Below, piece after piece: positions 6,820 through 12,337 of a DNA stretch of 12,337 nucleotides. The notes below the pieces were generated by a model, which was given only the letters and a program-made list of their open reading frames with translations, had not been told where the DNA came from and made no database searches. Location: positions 1 through 12,337 of the forward strand of contig JASLNQ010000040.1 of NCBI GenBank assembly GCA_030745955.1. The letters are read 5' to 3'. The DNA comes from Dehalococcoidia bacterium. GTDB lineage: Bacteria; Chloroflexota; Dehalococcoidia; UBA1151; UBA1328. Each line of letters opens with the position of its first letter. Position 1 is the stretch's first letter. A program made the translations under genes and the position numbers.

Positions 6820-7662
6820 CTACCCGCTAGAAAGCCCCTGTGCCATCGGGTACGTCCCCATTACCTTGAAGGTCGAGGTGTGTTTCTTCAATTCAACAAT
6901 AGCCTTTTGAATGTGCCCCTCGCCGATATGCCCCTCAAAATCGAGCAAGAAAATGTATGTGCCGATCTCCTCGCCGGTCGGGCGTGACTCGATTTTCGTC
7001 AGGTTGATTCCGGCATCGGCGAACGGCTTCATCGCCCCGTAAATCAAGCCCGGCGCATCGGATTCATCGAAATCGAATGCGATCGACGTTTTGTCGTTAC
7101 CCGTTGGGGAACTGCCCTCCGGCGCCAACGCCACAAACCGTGTGACGTTGTTCTTGCGGTCCTGGATGCCATCGGCGAGAATCGGCAGTCCCGCCAGCTC
7201 AGCCGCCCTCCGCGGACCGATCGCCGCAGTCCGGTCATCGCCCTCGTTCAGGTCGGTCACCGCAAGGGCCGTACTCGTCGTGGAAATCTGCTCGGCAAAA
7301 CGCAACTCCCTGGCCAGAAACACCCGGCACTGCGTCAGGGCCTCCTGCTTCGACATCACAACCCGGATATCGCTAAGTTGCACACCCGGACGGGTAATCA
7401 GGCAGTGGTCAATCGAGAGGAGGATCTCCCGCTTGATCTGGGCCTTGTCCGACGTAATCAGGAAATCCACGATCTCGATCACGGTCCCGCCAAGTGAATT
7501 CTCGATCGGGACCACTGCCTCATCGACCTGGCCATTTTCGAGCGCACTCGTCACAAGCGCCAGCGAGGCGTACGGAATGCGCTCGGCATCGGGGGCATAC
7601 AGGAAACAGGCTTCGTCGGTGTAAGTTCCGATGGGGCCGAGAAATGCGACTTTTTTTGGCAT
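6820..7662 (-). CDS. pheA: Prephenate dehydratase (PDT + ACT domains)
   Basis: It converts prephenate to phenylpyruvate in phenylalanine biosynthesis. It is a stand-alone 280-residue enzyme, the usual size for monofunctional PheA, with no chorismate mutase domain. The PDT domain (1 to about 180) shows GPIGTYT (9-15), PIENSLGG (52-59) and NNVTRF (171-176) with the catalytic Thr174. The ACT regulatory domain (about 191-275) carries GLIYGAMKPFADAGINLTKI and the ESRP motif (225-228) that binds phenylalanine, so feedback inhibition is expected. One oddity: the usual SHPQALAQC segment reads SKQEALTQC (104-112), with Lys in place of the common His. ATG at 7662 has GAGG six bases upstream. The gene begins two bases after the stop of the RCK protein gene, so it is the last gene of that operon, with no obvious functional link to it. 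Confidence 0.96.
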   Translation of the reverse strand: MPKKVAFLGPIGTYTDEACFLYAPDAERIPYASLALVTSALENGQVDEAVVPIENSLGGTVIEIVDFLITSDKAQIKREILLSIDHCLITRPGVQLSDIRVVMSKQEALTQCRVFLARELRFAEQISTTSTALAVTDLNEGDDRTAAIGPRRAAELAGLPILADGIQDRKNNVTRFVALAPEGSSPTGNDKTSIAFDFDESDAPGLIYGAMKPFADAGINLTKIESRPTGEEIGTYIFLLDFEGHIGEGHIQKAIVELKKHTSTFKVMGTYPMAQGLSSG

Positions 7663-7664
7663 GG

Positions 7665-8330
7665 TTACCTCGATTCAGTGAGAACTTCCCACAGTTCGGC
7701 TGTGGAATTCGCCGGGGACAGGGCCACGATCTCGTCCTCGGCCTCGATTACCGCATCGGCATCGGGGGTTTTTGTCCTGCCGTCAGCGGTGACTATCAAG
7801 ACCACGTTCGTGCCGTACGGCAGCGTAATTTCAGAAAGAGTTTTACCGACATTCAAGGCCGCGGCCGGAAGCTTCAACGCGACAAGCTCCTGCGAACGGT
7901 CGGCGAGTGGCATCAGCCTTATCAGCGGATGCGCCGGCAAAGCGGTCGCAAGGTTCGAGAGCACAAGGTCGGTGGCGCTCACCACAAGGTCAACCCCAAC
8001 CAGTTCGAAGAGCTGCGCATTCTCGGGCGAATTAGCCACCGCAATCGTTCGTGCAATATCGAAATTGCTGCGTGCCAGCTGGCAGGCCGCAAGATTGTCC
8101 TCATCGGAATCGGTAGCGGCAATTATCGCGCCGGCCCGTGAAGCGCCGGCATCCTGCAATGCACGCACCGATGTCGCGTCGCCCACCGTCGCAATCATGC
8201 CCAGCTCGCGCTGGATCGCACTCACCTTGTCTGGATCGTGATCGAGTACGAACACCTCGTGCCCCGCATTGATGAGAGACGACGCAAGTGGAGCCCCCAC
8301 TTTTCCGGCACCGACGATTACGAGATACAA
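7665..8330 (-). CDS. TrkA-type RCK protein (N- and C-domains)
   Basis: This is a cytoplasmic NAD(H)-binding regulator of the type that gates TrkH/KtrB potassium channels. The 221-residue protein has an RCK N-domain (TrkA_N, 1 to about 130) with the Rossmann glycines in VIVGAGKVG (4-12) and an acidic residue ending strand 2 (VLDHD, D30), which favours NAD over NADP. GDAT (50-53) is the typical third-strand motif. A C-terminal RCK/TrkA_C domain (about 145-215) includes VGKTLSEITLPYGTNVVLIV. The start is TTG at 8330-8328, supported by AGAAGG three bases upstream and by the alignment of the first strand. It begins 7 bases after the stop of the preceding RCK gene and ends 2 bases before pheA. With that preceding half-protein it may form the equivalent of the classical two-unit TrkA. 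Confidence 0.9.
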   Translation of the reverse strand: MYLVIVGAGKVGAPLASSLINAGHEVFVLDHDPDKVSAIQRELGMIATVGDATSVRALQDAGASRAGAIIAATDSDEDNLAACQLARSNFDIARTIAVANSPENAQLFELVGVDLVVSATDLVLSNLATALPAHPLIRLMPLADRSQELVALKLPAAALNVGKTLSEITLPYGTNVVLIVTADGRTKTPDADAVIEAEDEIVALSPANSTAELWEVLTESR

Positions 8331-8337
8331 CTGCCTT

Positions 8338-8763
8338 CTATTGCTCCTCTTGTTCCCCTGGCAGTAACCCTGCCAGTTGATCGCTGGCCAGCGAGGCCTT
8401 GTTGATCGTGATAATCCCGAGCGAAGCGTAAAGGCTTCTTGCGCCTTCGTCTTTCACCGCGGTCATCACCTGTTCAACCCGGAAGACTATCTTCGCCCGC
8501 TGTGCGGTGAGCCCGTTGAGGGAATCTTTTCCGGTCGCCGCAATTAAAACATCTGCATCGGCGATCCCGGCCTCGATCATCGCAGTCCCTGTCGAGCCGT
8601 CCCGGTGGATAACCGTCATCGCACCCGAATCCACGCGCCCACGCGGAAGCAACGACACTGCCTTCGGGTTCTTCTCGATCACGGTAATCCGGTGACCCAT
8701 GTCGCTGAGTTTGCGGGCGAGAGATGAGCCGAGGTTTCCGGCTCCCACGATTATTACGTTCAT
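8338..8763 (-). CDS. TrkA N-domain (RCK_N) protein without a C-domain
   Basis: This 141-residue protein is essentially one RCK N-domain: VIIVGAGNLGSSLA (3-16) with the GxGxxG dinucleotide loop, VIEKNP (28-33) with the acidic strand-2 residue typical of NAD binding, HRDGS in the place of GDAT, and ADVLIAATGKDSLNGL after strand 4. It ends with GLLPGEQEEQ and lacks the TrkA_C domain. The frame closes cleanly at TAG and the next gene follows in 7 bases, so this looks like a genuine short gene rather than a truncation. A domain deletion in an ancestral two-unit TrkA, which then split, would give this pair. The ATG at 8763 has only a weak ribosome site (GGGAA about ten bases upstream). The role is inferred as a potassium-transport regulator or subunit of an RCK ring. 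Confidence 0.87.
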   Translation of the reverse strand: MNVIIVGAGNLGSSLARKLSDMGHRITVIEKNPKAVSLLPRGRVDSGAMTVIHRDGSTGTAMIEAGIADADVLIAATGKDSLNGLTAQRAKIVFRVEQVMTAVKDEGARSLYASLGIITINKASLASDQLAGLLPGEQEEQ

Positions 8764-8805
8764 TCAGGCGCAATTCCCGATTTGCTGGTGTTGCCAGGAC
8801 AGAGC

Positions 8806-9294
8806 CTAACCGGCCCGTGCAGCCCGACCGTTCCGTGGGGTCCGGGACGTCCGCGCTGCAGGACGGGCAGTGCCGCTGTGCTCTCGCCATAAAATTACAT
8901 CACATGGCGCGTGTTCAAGTATGTATGGAATATCGTTTCCGAGCGAAAAAACACCATACTCGGTCGGATATGAAGTACCGACCACTATCGCATCGGCATC
9001 CCTGATGATCGCTTCGTGCACCACCGCAGGCCCGATGTCCCTTGCCTGTAGCAACTGCGAGTCAATGTCGCTGCGTGGGAGGCGAGCGAGGCGCTCGGAA
9101 CGGTGGAGTACCTGCTCGCCACGCGCTATCTGCTCATCGATCTCAGCATCGAGCGGCAGCGAGCGCTGCACCTTGATCACGTAGATGACGAACAGCCGTC
9201 CCTGGTCGTCCCGCACGATATCGGCCGCCCGTGAAACGGTGTTGATATCGGACGGATCGTCGCTGACAACTGCCAGGACTCTGTTGTAAGCCAT
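8806..9294 (-). CDS. UspA-like universal stress protein
   Basis: This 162-residue protein has the universal stress protein / adenine-nucleotide alpha-hydrolase-like fold: first strand and helix MAYNRVLAVVSDDPSDINTV, strand RLFVIYVIKV, and the C-terminal core DADAIVVGTSY with DIPYILEHAPCDVILWRE. In ATP-binding members the last loop is G-x2-G-x9-G-S/T; here it reads GTSYPTEYGVFSLGND, so the pattern is altered and ATP binding is doubtful. The last 25 or so residues (TARPAARTSRTPRNGRAARA) form a basic, low-complexity tail. I start at ATG 9294, which matches the family N-terminus; a GTG at 9330 with GGAG upstream would add 12 residues and cannot be excluded. It lies between RCK genes in one operon. 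Usp domains often accompany ion-transport systems, so a regulatory part in potassium or osmotic response is plausible. Confidence 0.85.
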   Translation of the reverse strand: MAYNRVLAVVSDDPSDINTVSRAADIVRDDQGRLFVIYVIKVQRSLPLDAEIDEQIARGEQVLHRSERLARLPRSDIDSQLLQARDIGPAVVHEAIIRDADAIVVGTSYPTEYGVFSLGNDIPYILEHAPCDVILWREHSGTARPAARTSRTPRNGRAARAG

Positions 9295-9363
9295 GTTATT
9301 TCGCTGTGCCTGCCTGCTGAACCGATACACCCGCTCCGGTGAGCCCGGGGCCTCCCGATGTAT

Positions 9364-10026
9364 CTAGCTGGTAATCCTGTTTACGTACTCGTCGAGTCCC
9401 GCAACCACCAGGACATCCCCGGCCCGCAGTCGCTCGTCGGAATCGGGACTCAAGGTGATTTCATCGCCTCGCTTCAGGGCGACGATCGCGATGCCGTACT
9501 TGTCACGTGCACTCGCAAAACCAGCCTCGTCGAGAGTCATATTCGTGAAACGGTCCGGTACCTGCAACCGGCTCACGCCAAACGCCGAAGCCAGCTCCAT
9601 GTATTCCTCGACATCGGGACTGAAGAGGCTGTGGGCCAGCCTGATACCCATCTCCTCTTCGGCGTGGATCACACGGTGGCAACCGAGCCTGCGCAGCGTA
9701 TTGCCGTGCAGATCGCTGTGGGCGCGGGCAACGATATATGGCAGGTTCATCGTCTGGAACAGGACGCTCACCATGATGCTCGCCTCGATATTCGCACCAA
9801 TACCGACAATCCCAATGTCGAAGTTGTGTACGCCGAGCTCCCGCAACACCGCCTCCTGCGTGGCATCACCGGCGACCGGGTAGGTCACCTCGCCCATGAG
9901 GGTTTGTACACGCTCTTCGTCGATGTCGATCGCCATTACGTCGTGACCGAGCTGGTACAGGGTCCGTGCGACGTTACCGCCGAATCGACCCAATCCGACC
10001 ACCACGACTTGCTGCTTGGTTTTCAT
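9364..10026 (-). CDS. KtrA/TrkA-type RCK potassium-channel regulator
   Basis: This is the first gene of the minus-strand operon. The 220-residue protein has the length and layout of KtrA: RCK N-domain with VVVVGLGRFGGNVA (7-20), acidic residues ending strand 2 (AIDIDEERV), GDATQ, a fourth strand FDIGIVGIGANIEASI, and YIVARAHSDLHGNTLRRLGCHRVIHAEEEMG (long stretch around 97-127), followed by an RCK C-domain (about 135-218: VSRLQVPDRFTNMTLDE, then YGIAIVALKRGDE, RLRAGDVLVVAGL). KtrA octameric rings bind ATP/ADP or NAD and open the KtrB channel. GLGRFG and the following layout match KtrA closely, but no ktrB/trkH is in the window. The ATG at 10026 lacks an accessible ribosome site; a hairpin with an SD-like sequence in its arm lies just upstream. 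UspA follows after about 70 bases. Confidence 0.92.
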   Translation of the reverse strand: MKTKQQVVVVGLGRFGGNVARTLYQLGHDVMAIDIDEERVQTLMGEVTYPVAGDATQEAVLRELGVHNFDIGIVGIGANIEASIMVSVLFQTMNLPYIVARAHSDLHGNTLRRLGCHRVIHAEEEMGIRLAHSLFSPDVEEYMELASAFGVSRLQVPDRFTNMTLDEAGFASARDKYGIAIVALKRGDEITLSPDSDERLRAGDVLVVAGLDEYVNRITS

Positions 10027-10034
10027 CAGTTATC

Positions 10035-10049
10035 GGGGACCGAGTCCCC
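10035..10049 (-). promoter_or_regulatory. Tight GC hairpin in the ktrA leader
   Basis: GGGGAC (10035-10040), loop CGA, GTCCCC (10044-10049) is a perfect 6-bp inverted repeat with a 3-base loop. On the minus strand it sits 8 bases before the ktrA ATG. Its 5' arm overlaps a purine-rich GGAGGGGA (10053 down to about 10046) that resembles a ribosome-binding site but is about 20 bases from the ATG when unfolded. Folding would bring or hide this sequence near the start, so translational control is possible. Confidence 0.4.
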
Positions 10050-10512
10050 TCCAGGGCAGTTCAAATACACGGAAACGCTACACGGAACCACTATCCGGTA
10101 ACAGCCTGTTGCGAATGCTCGCTTATTCTACCCGCGGGCAAATCAACCGAGCACACAGAAACGGCACCCCGTGAAACGATTATGGAACCCCGTTTCCGGA
10201 ACTAGAACACAGTGTCGGCCGTCAAGGCCATGAACATATCAACACTCAGCCCACGTTGACGTACGTACAGGCGATTGATGCGGATGACGCCGTGCGGGCC
10301 GTTGATCTGTTTATTGGGGCACCGGTTACCTCGTGAAACGTGATTGTCTGAACGGGCTGCAATTGTCGATTCGCCTACATACCGATAAATCCTTGCCTCT
10401 TTCCCGTAGGACGACAGAAATCAATATCCCAGCTTCTACTCTGTTAGGCATTTCACTCAAATTTGCATGTTTACAAGTTTTACGCCAACGGTGAAAGATA
10501 ACGGAGCGAACA
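10050..10512. other. Long intergenic region with a possible gene remnant
   Basis: No intact gene is visible between the divergent ktrA and ridA-like genes. An open frame from 10175 to the TGA at 10334-10336 (53 codons, no ATG) ends in TYVQAIDADDAVRAVDLF followed by IGAPVTS. It has plausible protein-like composition and may be the tail of a decayed gene, though I cannot name a family. CGTGAAACG occurs twice (10170-10178 and 10332-10340). GAAACGG (10158-10164) and CCGTTTC (10190-10196) form a 7-bp inverted repeat with a 25-base gap. On the minus strand TAGAAT (10130-10125) resembles a -10 box for ktrA without a good -35. Before ridA the DNA is AT-rich, and TTTACA (10470-10475) is -35-like. Confidence 0.3.
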
Positions 10513-11031
10513 ATGACTGAGCGGAGGCAACTTCATCCTGAGGCGTGGGAGTGGTCGCAGGGAATGAGTTTTTCGCAGGGTGTGGAGATCGGAGATACGG
10601 TCTACGTCGCGGGTCACGTGAGTATCAGCGAAGAATGTCAAATCGTGGGTGGCCCTGATGACATGCGAACGCAATCCCAGCAAGCCTTTGAAAACGTCGA
10701 AACTGTCCTTGCTGAGGCGGGTATGACCCTGGACAACGTAGTCAACCTGACCTGTTACATCACCGACCAGTCGTTGTATCCAGACTATTCGGCGGTAAGG
10801 ACCGAAAAATTCGAGGGCAATCTTCCGGCCAGCGCAACCGTAGTCGTGAAGCGTCTTGTTCTCCCTGGGCTACTTGTAGAAATCGATGCTGTTGCGGTCA
10901 GACAACCCGAGCAAGGCACGGAAATGCGGAACTACACCGAACACATATATTCCACGACAACGTTCGAGCTCAATTACGTAGAGGTTCCCGGCAATGGGGC
11001 ACCCCTAATCATCGCTTACGGATTTTCATGA
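10513..11031 (+). CDS. RidA/YjgF-family protein with C-terminal alpha/beta-hydrolase fragment
   Basis: Residues 1 to about 131 are a RidA (YjgF/YER057c/UK114) domain: FSQGVEIGDTVYVAGHVSIS (20-39), QSQQAFENVETVLAEAGMTLDNVVNLTCYITD (the conserved helix and strand, 54-85), and VVVKRLVLPGLLVEIDAVAV (110-129), where R114 lies at or near the position of the RidA catalytic arginine that binds the substrate carboxylate. RidA deaminates reactive 2-aminoacrylate/imine intermediates; many subfamilies act on other substrates. A RidA protein would normally stop near residue 130. Here the frame continues through EQGTEM into a segment (138-172) ending ELNYVEVPGNGAPLIIAYGFS, which resembles the first strands of an alpha/beta hydrolase (usual form ...LLHGFS), before a TGA. 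ATG 10513 has GGAG six bases upstream. The gene is transcribed away from ktrA. Its base composition is more AT-rich than the core genes. Confidence 0.88.
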   Translation: MTERRQLHPEAWEWSQGMSFSQGVEIGDTVYVAGHVSISEECQIVGGPDDMRTQSQQAFENVETVLAEAGMTLDNVVNLTCYITDQSLYPDYSAVRTEKFEGNLPASATVVVKRLVLPGLLVEIDAVAVRQPEQGTEMRNYTEHIYSTTTFELNYVEVPGNGAPLIIAYGFS

Positions 11032-11048
11032 CGATGGCAGGATCATCG
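10924..11048 (+). pseudogene. Alpha/beta-hydrolase 5' remnant interrupted by TGA
   Basis: An internal ATG at 10924, in frame with the RidA domain and preceded by AAGG at seven bases, begins a segment with the pattern of an alpha/beta-hydrolase N-terminus: FELNYVEVPGNGAPLIIAYGFS. The TGA at 11029-11031 is followed in the same frame by RWQDH (11032-11046). Family members commonly read HGFxGxWQDx here, so the TGA stands where Gly is expected; GGA to TGA is a single base change. After RWQDH the similarity stops and the frame closes within 16 more codons, so the rest of the hydrolase (nucleophile elbow, acid, His) is absent. The oxyanion HG is also YG. I read this as a decayed or truncated downstream gene whose frame has merged with ridA. 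Confidence 0.5.
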
Positions 11049-11210
11049 GAAGCGTTCGACACTCTCGCTGGATTTCTGGCAAGAACCGAAATGAGTAGGT
11101 GTGGGAGCTGTGTTGAGGTCCTGGCCACCACGGAACGATCGCAGGTGGTCAATTAACCAGAAAGGTGATCAATAATCGAAAACACTCAAGAGCAAATAGC
11201 GGCAAAAATA
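11049..11210 (+). other. Spacer between the hydrolase remnant and the kinase gene, with direct repeat
   Basis: A 40-codon frame from ATG 11034 to TAA 11156 (MAGSSEAFDTLAGFLARTEM onward) begins just after the TGA of the previous gene but has no ribosome site and no recognisable family, so I do not call it a gene. AGGTGGTCAAT (11143-11153) and AGGTGATCAAT (11163-11173) are a direct repeat with one mismatch and a 20-base period. The second copy contains the AAAGG ribosome-like site for the next gene. Confidence 0.3.
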
Positions 11211-12337
11211 ATGCATTTGCCAGCCCGCTATCTGAATGAAGTTGCTGGTGAGATTCTAGACAGTACAACCGTTTCTTCAAACGACGATGTGATCGCAACT
11301 CCGATGAATATCACCTCAATTGGGGTCGGTACGATTGCCCTCATCAAGTGCTCTGGCACGGCATCGGTAGATGGACAACATCAAAACTGGTCGGCGATTG
11401 TCAAAGTCGTCGATCTTGAGGCACCGAATGCGGTAGGGGCTACTGATCCAAACTCATCGGTATGGTCGGAAATCTGGGCTTATCGAGATGAGCTGTTCAC
11501 CTCACAGTCGCCTGAATTCAGAGGCGCAAAGTGTTACCGAATAGATGATCGTGGTGACGGACAGTTCTGGATTTGGATGGAAGATCTCTCAGGGTATTCG
11601 GGATCGCACTGGACCAAATATGAGTATCGGTTGGCGGCGAGGGGTATCGGAGAGTTCAAAGGTTCATGGTTGAACAAAAATACTTCTGCCATAGATTGGC
11701 TTCCACCTGTCTCAAGGGACGAAAACCTCGAATCCAACTCGCTCCTTTTGAGCAATCAAGAGAACTATCGAAAACTTGAAAATTCCGACTATTTTCGCAG
11801 CGCGTTGCCAGGTGATCTTTATCAACGCCTCGTTTCACTGCGAGAGTTGATGCCGAGCTTTGTCAAAGCTGCTGCCAGGGTTCCACGAATTCTCGCACAC
11901 AACGATTGTCACATTCGTAATCTATTCGCCGCATCTGATCTGAGCGAAATAGTCACGATAGATTTTGCGCGGGTGGCGGTCGCTCCCATCGGAGGTGATG
12001 CTGGTGACCTCCTGGGATCGAGTTTCATGTGGACTGACCCAGAGGCTGAAACCGCCATGCTTATCGCTGACGATATTTACAGCGACTGGCTGAACGGATT
12101 GAAGTCGACAGGCTGGCAGGGTTCGAATGAGATCGCCAGGTTCGGCTTCCTGTTTCCAATTCTGCGAAGAGCGATCATGGTTCCCGGAATGCTGGCCTGG
12201 GTCGCACTTGGAAGCGATTTTCCGCTCAGGAGATACGGTGGTTCGAAGAACGATATGCCGACGAGTATTCGGCAGAGGTTCGAATTCCTGCTGCCCTTAG
12301 CTGATGAAGGATCAGTATTGGCAAGACAGCTGAACTG
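11211..12337 (+). CDS. APH-fold phosphotransferase (aminoglycoside phosphotransferase / small-molecule kinase family), 3' partial
   Basis: This is a protein-kinase-like fold enzyme that phosphorylates a small molecule; the substrate cannot be told. From ATG 11211, at least 375 residues are open to the window edge. Visible motifs are AIVKVVDLE with the likely ATP lysine K65, WSEIWAYRDEL (85-95) with a candidate salt-bridge Glu, the hinge-like WMEDLSG (122-128), the catalytic loop LAHNDCHIRNLF (228-239; H230, D232, N237 in HxDxxxxN), and TIDFARV (249-255) with the metal-binding D251. The order and spacing fit the APH family. The start is uncertain: the frame is open back to 11169, and AAAGG (11161-11165) is six bases before ATA (11172), not before the ATG, so translation may begin at a rare codon or the original ATG may be mutated. 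Base composition is AT-richer than the core genes. It lies downstream of the RidA gene on the same strand. Confidence 0.85.
   Translation, partial: MHLPARYLNEVAGEILDSTTVSSNDDVIATPMNITSIGVGTIALIKCSGTASVDGQHQNWSAIVKVVDLEAPNAVGATDPNSSVWSEIWAYRDELFTSQSPEFRGAKCYRIDDRGDGQFWIWMEDLSGYSGSHWTKYEYRLAARGIGEFKGSWLNKNTSAIDWLPPVSRDENLESNSLLLSNQENYRKLENSDYFRSALPGDLYQRLVSLRELMPSFVKAAARVPRILAHNDCHIRNLFAASDLSEIVTIDFARVAVAPIGGDAGDLLGSSFMWTDPEAETAMLIADDIYSDWLNGLKSTGWQGSNEIARFGFLFPILRRAIMVPGMLAWVALGSDFPLRRYGGSKNDMPTSIRQRFEFLLPLADEGSVLARQLN

Noticed and set aside
7494..8241. Plus-strand frames opposite the RCK gene and pheA
   Set aside because: They are shadows of intact minus-strand genes with clear NAD-binding motifs.
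9358..10101. A 247-residue plus-strand frame opposite ktrA
   Set aside because: It covers the KtrA gene antisense and lacks any family pattern.
11034..11156. A 40-codon frame starting just after the RidA-fusion stop
   Set aside because: It has no ribosome site and no family resemblance, and it lies where a decayed hydrolase is expected; the position could be chance.

Overview
This is a high-GC bacterial chromosome segment. It holds a core information-processing cluster, an operon of potassium-channel-type regulatory (RCK) proteins ending in prephenate dehydratase, and a right end of different composition. The best guess at origin is a Chloroflexota bacterium, perhaps of the Dehalococcoidia/SAR202 type, with Actinomycetota as the alternative. 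The reasons are the order dgt-dnaG-rpoD, a sigma region 1.2 reading [13 protein letters not shown] (actinobacterial primary sigmas usually read DPVKDYLKQIG), a long non-conserved sigma insert, and a primase zinc motif with Cys-x3-Cys. This is motif memory, not a phylogeny.

Left end (1-1222): a plus-strand MFS exporter that lacks its first transmembrane helix and carries a frameshift near 745-762, so it is broken or mis-sequenced. Its 5' end runs into the start of a minus-strand reading frame with a lipoprotein-like signal peptide that leaves the window.

Core cluster (1256-5869): dGTP triphosphohydrolase (dgt), DNA primase (dnaG) and the primary sigma factor (rpoD), all on the plus strand. 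dnaG and rpoD overlap by 4 bases. dgt has a promoter-like element so close to its ATG that the mRNA may be leaderless. dnaG is preceded by a perfect 18-bp palindrome. This is a form of the macromolecular synthesis operon with dgt where E. coli has rpsU.

Middle (5870-6779): an AT-rich regulatory island, then two small membrane-associated proteins: a single-helix protein and a YtxH-family protein, a pair resembling ytxG-ytxH.

Minus-strand operon (10026 down to 6820): a KtrA/TrkA-type RCK protein, a UspA-like protein, a 141-residue protein with only the RCK N-domain, a 221-residue RCK protein, and pheA. Together these give three NAD-type Rossmann regulators with no TrkH/KtrB channel gene in the window. 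The leader before ktrA contains a tight GC hairpin.

Right end (10027-12337): a long intergenic stretch with a possible gene remnant, then a RidA-family protein fused in frame to the beginning of an alpha/beta hydrolase that stops at a TGA, and a 3'-partial phosphotransferase of the APH/kinase fold. Base composition here is visibly more AT-rich than in the core cluster, and the gene decay suggests an accessory or recently rearranged region.

I saw no tRNA, rRNA, CRISPR array, insertion sequence or phage gene. I found no convincing new system; the most unusual items are the channel-less RCK/UspA operon, the RidA-hydrolase fusion remnant and the palindrome before dnaG.
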